Source: Chloroflexota bacterium (GTDB lineage Bacteria > Chloroflexota > Anaerolineae > Anaerolineales > Villigracilaceae). Taken from it: DNA of 64,000 nt. The translations under genes and the position numbers were made by a program. The stretch lies in NCBI GenBank assembly GCA_013388685.1, contig JACAET010000031.1:62001-126000 (forward strand), given 5' to 3'. The notes below the pieces were generated by a model that was not told the origin of the DNA, searched no databases, and saw only the letters and a program-made list of their open reading frames with translations. Shown here piece by piece: positions 29,701 through 35,855 of the stretch; position 1 is the stretch's first letter; each line of letters opens with the position of its first letter.

Positions 29701-29815
29701 ACACATCGTACTTCATTTCCTTGAAGGCGTTGATGAGTTTTCGGGCGGGGATCGAGTCTTTACGGGAGTAAGAGACAAAAATCCGGGCTTTCATTCCTTC
29801 TTTTTTTTCTTCCAT
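26792..29815 (-). CDS. TIR domain-transmembrane-coiled coil-WD40 protein
   Basis: This 1007-residue protein starts with a TIR domain (about 9-140: ARIFVSYSRKDS, WVDWEDI, FIFLISPASIKSEVCNVEIE). Glu82 sits at the position of the catalytic Glu of TIR NADases. A linker leads to one membrane helix (about 205-228, AIIIAAVIAVLAGLTIFAV), then an alanine/glutamate-rich coiled coil (230-300), a conserved STLLAIASW helix and about a dozen WD40 blades. The C-terminus ends with an ACMRLTANFSPAQWSNLFG motif also present in the TIR-WD40 protein at 35856. TIR faces the cytosol; the side of the WD40 part depends on topology. It stands alone. A role in sensing or defence is inferred. Confidence 0.88.
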   Translation of the reverse strand: MEEKKEGMKARIFVSYSRKDSIPARKLINAFKEMKYDVWVDWEDIPPAARWMDKIKEGIERSDAFIFLISPASIKSEVCNVEIEHAAKYNKRIIPIVLEDVLAKETNNTIRQLNWIFIRKADEFKPGLERFRDAMELDFEWVAEHNKLLEKTLDWHHRKTDDYLLRGAELRRVQSAVETAKNKQPKLTDLQKMFLDASAKSEQRRITRAIIIAAVIAVLAGLTIFAVLQSNLARANAERATANAILANQQKAIAEKNAELAIRNAREARNAQLEAEKQQEIAEERRLLAEDRARIALAQQSAARAQIYQTQPGGLYISTLLAIASWTTSPSDEANAILRKNISLLPIPMGQIQREGSINALAFHPQGDWFVTAEADSNACVWNASDGGLLFCINSPRSVKDAVFSPNGEYLVMGDESGLVQIVDLESRAVSAAYQTGAAINDLDVSRKSDLIAVTSDDRKVTVIDTAGKVKFPLMALERLLVASFSPDGIYVASGSSGGTVTLWRLTDDSLPISKARHRRDILSMAFSPDGKFLVTGGVDGYAVVTRVSTGEEIYRRLHEDWVTDIAFSADGAWFATVSTDKRIRLWDTADGAERLRMSQDGGINEVRISANGQWIATTGADRTVRVWNVSTGAEMFQIPLSGEGLALSFNRDGSVLAAGDAAGAIGLWDISVVPVSQTFLQFDAATGDVQYSPSGEWLTASAGPQVWLLKPGQFASPTSRLLTNPSLALNGDVASLTFSPDSVWLGVATVNGGVLVYNLQTRQPRTIISSGLEHQIAFTSDSASLITSASNGVVEVWSLSSFAKTAEWAAEGSGVMSLAVGPSRIALGVTDAINLLTPVGEAAEKLESPGDHTLLAFSADGSLLASSNSAGLIEIWRQENGAFVRTGSIRRDAVHSLAFNPDGTRLAVGTATALYLIDPFTAEETTRIPHSGSVEGVAYSPDGSTVATASQRTLQFWVVGALEEIRSDGLVTAACMRLTANFSPAQWSNLFGAEAYRVLCEQLPIP

Positions 29816-29910
29816 GCAAACCTGCCTTCATTGAGACTTTCCAAACGATTCGAGCAATCAATCGGCTCTCAAACTTCAAGGTCAAACCACGGAGACATCG
29901 AAAAAAGTCA

Positions 29911-30016
29911 TCTCAAAAATGTCACCTTGAGCGTAGCGAAGGGTCTCTACGACCAAAAACAAGAGACTCTTCGGTCGCAACAACCGCTCCCACAGAGTGA
30001 CGTGGCATTTTTGAGA
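29911..30016. repeat. MITE-like element with 11-bp terminal inverted repeats
   Basis: TCTCAAAAATG at 29911-29921 is perfectly inverted at 30006-30016 (CATTTTTGAGA), with partly matched continuation (GTCAC / GTGAC). Inside is a second inverted pair (GGTCTCT...AGAGACT). The element has no reading frame of its own. No target duplication is obvious in the flanks. Confidence 0.65.
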
Positions 30017-30148
30017 CAAGTTCAAGTAAAAAAACTCCGGCTTCCGTGGCTCAGTGGCTCAAAACGATTGGGCGGATTGCCCGGTTCAATTGTTAATCCG
30101 CAAAAGGAAATCAAATGCTCGATTGCAAACGCCTTCAAAGCCTGTCAC

Positions 30149-30235
30149 TGCGAGCGAAGCGACTGCAAAACGTACCCGAAGGGTAAGCAGTCAGCCGGCG
30201 AGGCGATTGCTTCGTCGCTTGCGGCGGTTCGCAAC
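30149..30235. repeat. GCGAGCGAAGCG dispersed-type repeat
   Basis: CACTGCGAGCGAAGCGACTG and, 60 bases on, GCGATTGCTTCGTCGCTTGC form an imperfect inverted pair. It resembles the GCGAAGCGAAGCAATC intergenic repeats seen in many bacterial genomes. It does not code. Confidence 0.5.
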
Positions 30236-30550
30236 AGAGCAGAAATCAAAATTGATCAGCGCGCATCAGACTGTCGCCCTGTTCAAGACCGTGAATTTTG
30301 GGGCGCAGAGCGTCAATTGGCGCAGTCATCCAGTTTCAGCCGGGCTACGCGTGCCGGCAATTCAGGCACGGGCTTCTTTGCATATTTCGATGATTTTACT
30401 TGATATATCTCCCTGATGTGAAATGAGTATGGGATTCAAACCACCCCTGCACTTCGGAAAAGCGGTCGCCGGGCGCTCTCTGCTGCGGGTTTCACCCACG
30501 CCGCAAAAAGCGTCCACCTCGCAATGTTTTCACAGCCCCGTAACACCCCA

Positions 30551-30826
30551 TCAGGCGGGATGCGGTTCGGTTTCCTCTTCCACCACGCGATAAACGACAT
30601 CGTGCTCGCGGACGGGTTCGATCACTTTAATCGCCGCATGGTCTCCGGGTTTGACCCATACCACAGGGTGATGTTCCACCTCGATCGAGTGGACACGTTG
30701 CACCAGGTCTGTGGTATGACCGAGGATGTGAATCTTGTCGCCCAGTTTCAGGTCCTCCTTCAACTGCAACACCGCCACGCACAGGTGGCTGTAGAAATGC
30801 GTTACTCTTCCGATTTCGATTTCCAT
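30551..30826 (-). CDS. Translation elongation factor-like protein (EF-Tu domain 2 fold)
   Basis: The 91-residue protein is a stand-alone beta-barrel like domain 2 of EF-Tu: IGRVTHFYSHLCVAVLQL, LGDKIHILGHTTDLVQRVHSIE and VREHDVVYRV. Such small proteins are widespread in anaerobes and Chloroflexota, and their function is unknown. AAGGA lies upstream of the ATG. Its start is three bases from the stop of the universal stress protein gene, so the two are co-transcribed. Confidence 0.85.
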   Translation of the reverse strand: MEIEIGRVTHFYSHLCVAVLQLKEDLKLGDKIHILGHTTDLVQRVHSIEVEHHPVVWVKPGDHAAIKVIEPVREHDVVYRVVEEETEPHPA

Positions 30827-30829
30827 AGG

Positions 30830-31720
30830 TCATTCCTTTCGCGGTCCCTTGACGATGAGGACCGAACACTTCGAGTAGTGGACGAGTTTGCGCGAGACAC
30901 TTCCCATCCACCAGCCTTTGAACCCGCTCAAACCGCGCGAGCCCGCCACGATCAAGTCCAATTGATGCATGGCGGCGTACTCGATGATCTCTGTCGCCGC
31001 GTCGCCGCGCGTCAGCACAGAGGTGGACTTAAGCCCCTTTTGCTGGAGCAGAGCCGAGGTCCGTTTGAGAAGCGAGCGACCGATTTTCGCCTCCCTCTCT
31101 TCGATGGCTTCCTCGTCCTTGGTCGAGGGGAATTGGGAATAAACCGTCTGCCATCCGCCGTAATATCGTTCCATCATCACCGGCCGCCTGATCGGCGGCA
31201 GGACATGCATCAGGCGCAAATCCAGTTTTTCGGGGAGCGGAAAATTGCCGAGGTAACGCGCCGCCCGCCGACTGTGCTCGGAACCGTCGGTTACCAGCAG
31301 GATGTGCCGCAACCCGCGATAGGGCGCACGCACGACCAACACCGGACAGCACGCATATTCGACGATTTGTTGAGCCACGCCGCCAAGAAAGATGCCCGCC
31401 GTCGCCCGTAAACCTTTGGCGCCCAAAACGATCAGGTCGGGCTTTTTTTCCTCCGCTTTCTCCAAAATCATCTCCGCGGCGGGACCCAGTTTCAACTCAG
31501 TCTCCACTCGCAAATGGCGGGCGGAAAGTTGCGCGCGGGTGCGTTCGAGCATGTGCTCATATTCCGAAATATGCGGCACCTGCCCGGAATGGAACGCATG
31601 GATGACCGTTATGCGGCTGTCACGAGTGAGGGGAATGTCGTTCAGCAACTCAACCGCCGCCTGGGCGTGTTGAGAGCCGTCGTCTGCAAAAAGAATGTTC
31701 AGTCGCTTTTTCGGAGCCAT
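30830..31720 (-). CDS. Universal stress protein with two Usp domains
   Basis: The 296-residue protein has two tandem UspA folds. The first contains LNILFADDGSQHAQAAVELL and VLGAKGLRATAGIFLGGVAQQIVEYACCPVLVVR; the second begins HILLVTDGSEHSRRA and ends VAGSRGLSGFKGWWMGSVSRKLVHYSKCSVLIVK. The glycine-rich GxxG(9-10)GS patterns suggest nucleotide binding in the second domain. AGGAGG sits five bases before the ATG at 31718-31720. It is followed by the EF-like gene. The signal it answers to is not visible. Confidence 0.92.
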   Translation of the reverse strand: MAPKKRLNILFADDGSQHAQAAVELLNDIPLTRDSRITVIHAFHSGQVPHISEYEHMLERTRAQLSARHLRVETELKLGPAAEMILEKAEEKKPDLIVLGAKGLRATAGIFLGGVAQQIVEYACCPVLVVRAPYRGLRHILLVTDGSEHSRRAARYLGNFPLPEKLDLRLMHVLPPIRRPVMMERYYGGWQTVYSQFPSTKDEEAIEEREAKIGRSLLKRTSALLQQKGLKSTSVLTRGDAATEIIEYAAMHQLDLIVAGSRGLSGFKGWWMGSVSRKLVHYSKCSVLIVKGPRKE

Positions 31721-31781
31721 CACAACCTCCTTTCACAGGACGAACATCTCTTTTGGGCTCATGTGCAGAGGCAGTGCGCCC

Positions 31782-31840
31782 GACGCTGGAGAGCGCCTGT
31801 TCCGCGTCAATCGATCGCACAGCGGACGTTCTCTAACGTT
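31782..31840. repeat. Mini-hairpin repeats with GGAG and CTCT loops
   Basis: GCGCT-like stems around GGAG (CGCT-GGAG-AGCG) and ACGTT-CTCT-AACGT (31826-31839) belong to the same family as the hairpins at 4744-4781. They lie in the divergent promoter region between the stress protein and PAP2 genes. Confidence 0.5.
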
Positions 31841-31915
31841 CGCACAAAGTTTACCGATACGCTTTTTTATACTGTAGCACAAATTCCCTCCCATTTCCAG
31901 CCCCTTGACAGCCAT

Positions 31916-31924
31916 GCTATACTT
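31916..31924 (+). promoter_or_regulatory. Extended -10 promoter of the PAP2 gene
   Basis: TGCTATACT has the extended -10 form (TG-n-TATACT) 45 bases before the PAP2 start. A TTGACA at 31906 is too close (7 bases) to serve as its -35. Confidence 0.5.
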
Positions 31925-31968
31925 TTTATGAACCGACGAACCACCATGTACCCACACAGGAGAGACCC

Positions 31969-32937
31969 ATGGACGCCCTCTACCCGCTCGGCATCCGTTT
32001 CATCCAGACATTGCAGACCCTCAGCCCCGCCCTCGACGGTGTGATGAACGGCTTCACCTTCCTGGGGCGCATCGAGTTCTACCTCATTTTCATCCCCTTC
32101 CTTTACTGGGCAGTGGACCGCCGCATTGGCGTCCGTGCCCTGCTCATGCTCATTTTCACCGACTTTCTCTCATCGTCCTTCAAATTGCTCTTCCACCAGC
32201 CCCGCCCCTACTGGCTGGGCGGCATCAAAGCATTGAGCGCCGAAACCTCCTACGGCATTCCCTCCTCCCACGCCAGCGACTCGCTCGCCGTCGGCGGTTA
32301 TCTCATCACGCAGATCAAACAAAACTGGGCGCGCTGGCTCATCGGCATCGTGGTCTTTTTCATCGCCTTCTCGCGCATGTACCTCGGCGTGCACTTCCCG
32401 CAGGACGTGCTCTTTGGCTGGCTCATCGGCTTCTTCATGCTCTGGGCATTTGCGCGCTGGGCAAAACCCCTCCGCAACTGGTTGAACAGCAAGCCTCTTG
32501 CCGTTCAAATTGAACTCGGCTTTCTCGTTTCCATCCTCCTTGCGCTCACCGGCTTCTTCATCCGCGCCCTCATCGCAGGCACACCCGACCCTGCCGAATG
32601 GAGCCGCTTCTCTACCGAAGCCCGCAACATCAACGGCTTTATCACCCTCGGCGGCGCCGTCTTTGGCACAGGGGCAGGTTATGCCCTCATGCGCCAATAC
32701 GCCCCCTTCTCCGCGCAGGGAGCCTGGGGCAAACGCTTCCTCCGCTACGCCCTCGGCATCCTCGGATTACTTCTCCTCTACTTCGGTCTCGACATCGCCT
32801 TCGCCGCCCTCGCCCCCGATGACTCGGTTCTCGGCTACATCCTGCGCTACATCCGCTACGGTCTCGCCACCCTCTGGGCAACCTTCCTTGCCCCCTGGGT
32901 CTTCCTCAAAATCAAACTGGCAGAAACAGAAGCCTGA
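31969..32937 (+). CDS. PAP2-superfamily membrane phosphatase
   Basis: The 322-residue integral membrane protein carries the three acid-phosphatase motifs: KLLFHQPRP (KxxxxxxRP), GIPSSHASD (PSGH position) and SRMYLGVHFPQD (SRxxxxxHxxxD). Seven to eight hydrophobic helices follow the usual layout, with an added C-terminal membrane part (about 180-310). It probably removes phosphate from a lipid such as undecaprenyl diphosphate or phosphatidic acid on the outer face; the substrate is not evident. GGAGAG lies before the ATG. The lipoprotein hydrolase gene follows by 46 bases. Confidence 0.93.
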   Translation: MDALYPLGIRFIQTLQTLSPALDGVMNGFTFLGRIEFYLIFIPFLYWAVDRRIGVRALLMLIFTDFLSSSFKLLFHQPRPYWLGGIKALSAETSYGIPSSHASDSLAVGGYLITQIKQNWARWLIGIVVFFIAFSRMYLGVHFPQDVLFGWLIGFFMLWAFARWAKPLRNWLNSKPLAVQIELGFLVSILLALTGFFIRALIAGTPDPAEWSRFSTEARNINGFITLGGAVFGTGAGYALMRQYAPFSAQGAWGKRFLRYALGILGLLLLYFGLDIAFAALAPDDSVLGYILRYIRYGLATLWATFLAPWVFLKIKLAETEA

Positions 32938-32959
32938 GAGACGAAAGGGGAAATATCTG

Positions 32960-33002
32960 ACGCTTTGGTCTTGTCTAACAAAAATGGACAAGACCAAAGC
33001 GT
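32960..33002 (+). promoter_or_regulatory. Perfect 16-bp hairpin with the start codon in its loop
   Basis: ACGCTTTGGTCTTGTC (32960-32975) pairs fully with GACAAGACCAAAGCGT (32987-33002). The 11-base loop ends with the ATG (32984-32986) of the lipoprotein hydrolase gene. It could serve as a translational switch or as a terminator for the PAP2 gene (no T-run follows). Confidence 0.8.
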
Positions 33003-34069
33003 GTTTCTCGACCATCCTCCTCCTGTCACTGCTGCTCTCTGCCTGCGGGATGACAAGCCCCGCTTCCTCCACGCCGACAGTTGCCCCGCCTCCCACAGCC
33101 TCACCCTCCCCTCTGCCTTTTCTCACCGAACCTCCAACCCAAACCTTCACTCCCCTCCCCACTGCCACTCCCACCCCTCACCCGCTGGAAATTTCAGCCA
33201 TGCGGGCTCGCCAATACCCCGGCAGCGACATCCTCATCGAACGCGAACTTGACCCCGGCGTCAACTACCGCCGCTACTACGTCTCCTACCTCTCCGAGGG
33301 ACTGAAAATCTACGCACTCATGACCATCCCCAACGGCGAAAAACCTGCCACAGGCTGGCCCGTCGTCATCTTCAATCACGGCTACATCCCACCGGACGTC
33401 TATCGCACCACCGAACGCTACATCGCCTACGTGGACCTCATCGCCCGCAGCGGCTACATCGTCTTCCGCTCCGACTATCGAGGGCATGACCAGTCCGAAG
33501 GTCAGGCAAGAGGCGCTTACAGCAACCCCGACTACACCATAGACGTACTCAACGCCGTCGCCTCCGTCAAACGCCATCCCGATGCCGACCCGAACCGCAT
33601 CGGCCTGTGGGGGCACTCGATGGGCGGCTACATCACCCTGCGCGCCATGGTCATCTCACCCGACATCAAAGCCGGCGTCATCTGGGCGGGCGTCGTCGCC
33701 TCCTACCCCGACCTGCTCTACAACTGGCGGCGCGGACCCGCCGCCTCCCCCGACTCCGCGCCACGCCCCGGTTCCTGGCGCACCACCTTTGTGGAGCAAT
33801 ACGGCTCACCCGAAGAAAACCCCGAATTCTGGAATTCCATTTCTGCCAACTCCTACCTGAGCGAAATATCCGGTCCCCTTCAACTCCATCACGGCACGGC
33901 AGATACCGATGTCCCGGTTGCTTTTTCAGAAACCTTGTTCTACCAGATACTCGCCGCCGAACAATACGTTGAACTCTACACCTACGAGGGCGACAACCAC
34001 AACATTTCCAACTCCTTCAGCACTGCCATGCAAAGGACTATCGAGTTCTTCGACCGTTATGTAAAATAG
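32984..34069 (+). CDS. Alpha/beta hydrolase lipoprotein (S9/dienelactone hydrolase-like)
   Basis: The 361-residue protein begins with a lipoprotein signal (MDKTKACFSTILLLSLLLSACG, lipobox LSAC; lipidated Cys about residue 21) and a Thr/Pro-rich linker. The alpha/beta-hydrolase domain has FNHGYIPP (oxyanion region), FRSDYRGHDQSEG, the nucleophile elbow GHSMGG, the acid in HGTADTDVPV and the His in GDNHNIS. It resembles prolyl oligopeptidase-family esterases/peptidases anchored at the outer face of the membrane. The start ATG lies in the loop of a perfect hairpin without a ribosome binding site. The substrate is unknown. Confidence 0.9.
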   Translation: MDKTKACFSTILLLSLLLSACGMTSPASSTPTVAPPPTASPSPLPFLTEPPTQTFTPLPTATPTPHPLEISAMRARQYPGSDILIERELDPGVNYRRYYVSYLSEGLKIYALMTIPNGEKPATGWPVVIFNHGYIPPDVYRTTERYIAYVDLIARSGYIVFRSDYRGHDQSEGQARGAYSNPDYTIDVLNAVASVKRHPDADPNRIGLWGHSMGGYITLRAMVISPDIKAGVIWAGVVASYPDLLYNWRRGPAASPDSAPRPGSWRTTFVEQYGSPEENPEFWNSISANSYLSEISGPLQLHHGTADTDVPVAFSETLFYQILAAEQYVELYTYEGDNHNISNSFSTAMQRTIEFFDRYVK

Positions 34070-34073
34070 AGGC

Positions 34074-34232
34074 TTGACAACCCGCCTCGATCTCATCCTA
34101 ACCCGTCATGGCGCAACACCGCTCACCGTCCGCGCCGACCAGCCCAATCATCCGCGTCAATACCTCTCCCCCTGGCGGGACCTGCCCACGCAACCTCCTT
34201 CAGACACATTCCATGCAGAGGGCGGAAAATAA
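34074..34232 (+). pseudogene. Truncated histidine phosphatase remnant
   Basis: Beginning at a TTG four bases after the hydrolase stop, a 52-codon frame reads TTRLDLILTRHGATPLTVRA and then diverges to a stop at 34230-34232. LILTRHGATPLT matches the phosphohistidine loop (RHG) at the N-terminus of histidine phosphatases/phosphoglycerate mutases; the rest of the ~200-residue fold is missing. No ribosome binding site is clear. I regard it as a gene cut off at the left edge of the TIR-SLATT block. Confidence 0.5.
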
Positions 34233-34356
34233 TCCGACGCGCAGGGCACATGCTCCAATCGTCCTCGAAAAGAACGCCGGGTACGCGCTTGCTTTTCCAA
34301 CGAATAAAACCGGTCAACTTAACAAAATATCTACCGGGTCGGATTCCGATTTAGAG

Positions 34357-34362
34357 TAAAAT
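34357..34362 (+). promoter_or_regulatory. Probable -10 box of the TIR-SLATT operon
   Basis: TAAAAT lies 65 bases before the first gene of the four-gene block, in an AT-richer patch. No convincing -35 hexamer is seen. The next 60 bases contain AGTACC/GGTACT-like pieces but no strong operator. Confidence 0.35.
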
Positions 34363-34427
34363 GGTAAAGATACAGTACCAAAGTACTGGCGCCTGCCATC
34401 CGGCTAAACACTGTCAGGAGGTTGTCT

Positions 34428-35837
34428 ATGTTCAAGACGCAAAATCTGTACCAGAATGACGAGAGATGGAAAAACACCAAACTGGGCAATTCCTCCGAAA
34501 CCATCGGCGGTTGGGGATGCCTGTTGACATCCGTCACGATGATGCTGAATGGGATTGGCTATAACGAAACACCCGAAACCGTCAACGAGAAAATGAAAAA
34601 GGCTGGCGGTTTTCAAGGAGCGTTTTTTATCCCCAGCGTCCTGCCGTTTGTATGGCCCAATTGCGCCTACCGCGACATGCAACCCTGCGAGGCGTTCCCT
34701 GCGCCCATTGCGCAAATCGATGCGGCGGTTGCGGCGGGCAAACCCGTCATCCTGCAGGTGGATTGGAATAAACAGGCTGGCATCCAAACCCATTTTGTGC
34801 TGGTAAAGGAAAAAAAGGGCAACGATTACGTTCTTTACGACCCATACAAATACGGCGGCGACAGCCCCGAAAAGGAAGTTCTGCTGACCTCACGTTACAA
34901 ATACAACGGCGCCACCATCGAAAGCGAGATTAGCGCCGTTCTATGGTTCGATTCGTACAGCGCCGCGCCGCCCGAACCGCCCAAAATGGCAAAGGTTCCC
35001 GTACCCTCCGACAAGTTCCTCCTCTACGCCGCAGAAGACGACCTCGCCCTGCGCGCCGACCCGTCCGTCAGCGGCTACCTGTGGAAACGCATGATCGCCG
35101 GAACCGAACTGATTTGTCTCGAACCGAAAGCCACCGCCAAAGCCAAAATCGGCATGAACGGACAGTGGATCAATGTGCAGGACCCGACAGGCGATCAGGG
35201 ATATGTTGCTGCGTGGTATGTCTCCGAATCCAAAGGAACACCCCCTGCCGCCACAACCGCCTCCTCCGCCCCGAAGCCTGCCGCGACCACACCGAAAACT
35301 TCCCCTGCAACACCCGCCGCAGCGGGGAAATTGCCAGCCGGTGCCATGCTTTTCCTTCCCACAGAAGAACTCGCCTTTCGCTCCAAGCCCGAGATCGCGC
35401 CGGAGACGTTGATCCGCCGCATTCCAGTGACCGAGCAGTTAATCTGCATCGAACCGCCCAACACCGCCATACCGAAGGTGGGAGTAACCGGGCAATGGCT
35501 GAAGGTACGTGACCAACAGGGCAGAGAAGGGTATGTGGCGGCTTGGTACGTCAAATATGCAAGCGGGTCCACCGCCCAGCAGGCGACCGCCGCGCCCAAT
35601 GCCGCCAGTGCACCGGCGGGAGTCTTGAAAGTAAAAGCCACTGCCGAAGGAATTGCCCTCCGTAAACAGCCCGTTGTGGCCGAAGCGTCGCTCATCAAAC
35701 GGTTGCCGCTCGGCACGGAATTCACCGTCCTCGAACCGAACGCCGAAGGAAAGATCGGACGGAACGACCACTGGCTCAAGGTTCGCGAACCCGCCGGTGT
35801 GGAAGGTTACGTCGCCGCCTGGTTTGTTGCGCGCTAA
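34428..35837 (+). CDS. C39-like cysteine protease with three SH3 repeats
   Basis: The 469-residue protein has an N-terminal C39-type papain-like domain: Cys31 in IGGWGCLLTSVTMML, His121 in QTHFVLVKEK and Asp137 in LYDPYKYGG form a plausible triad. After a Pro-rich linker come three bacterial SH3 repeats (about 195-270, 305-380, 395-469), each with an LALR/LAFR/IALR strand and ending GYVAAWYV/WFV. There is no signal peptide or membrane helix, so it should be cytosolic, which is unusual for C39-SH3 proteins. AGGAGG precedes the ATG at 34428. It is the first gene of the four-gene block, 18 bases before the TIR-WD40 gene. Proteolytic activity and target are inferred. Confidence 0.82.
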   Translation: MFKTQNLYQNDERWKNTKLGNSSETIGGWGCLLTSVTMMLNGIGYNETPETVNEKMKKAGGFQGAFFIPSVLPFVWPNCAYRDMQPCEAFPAPIAQIDAAVAAGKPVILQVDWNKQAGIQTHFVLVKEKKGNDYVLYDPYKYGGDSPEKEVLLTSRYKYNGATIESEISAVLWFDSYSAAPPEPPKMAKVPVPSDKFLLYAAEDDLALRADPSVSGYLWKRMIAGTELICLEPKATAKAKIGMNGQWINVQDPTGDQGYVAAWYVSESKGTPPAATTASSAPKPAATTPKTSPATPAAAGKLPAGAMLFLPTEELAFRSKPEIAPETLIRRIPVTEQLICIEPPNTAIPKVGVTGQWLKVRDQQGREGYVAAWYVKYASGSTAQQATAAPNAASAPAGVLKVKATAEGIALRKQPVVAEASLIKRLPLGTEFTVLEPNAEGKIGRNDHWLKVREPAGVEGYVAAWFVAR

Positions 35838-35855
35838 AGACAAGGAAACGTCTTC

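Larger units (their letters stand above)
29816..30550. other. Non-coding interval with repeats
   Basis: This 735-base stretch has no credible gene. It holds a 106-bp element with terminal inverted repeats (29911-30016), a second repeat-like tract rich in GCGAGCGAAGCG and GCTTCGTCGC (about 30149-30235), and a small palindrome around 30351 (CGTGCCGGCAATTCAGGCACG). The remainder shows nothing recognisable. It separates the divergent 3' end of the EF-like gene from the TIR-WD40 gene start. Confidence 0.7.

Noticed and set aside
29207..30403. Plus-strand frame of 398 codons reaching into the 29.8-30.5 kb gap
   Set aside because: It begins antisense to the TIR-WD40 gene and then runs through repeats; no motif or ribosome binding site supports it.
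31906..31911. TTGACA as -35 box of the PAP2 gene
   Set aside because: Only seven bases separate it from the TATACT box; the extended -10 form explains the promoter better.
34108..34359. 83-codon frame upstream of the four-gene block
   Set aside because: Low-complexity product, no ribosome binding site, and it overlaps the histidine phosphatase remnant in another frame that has a real motif.
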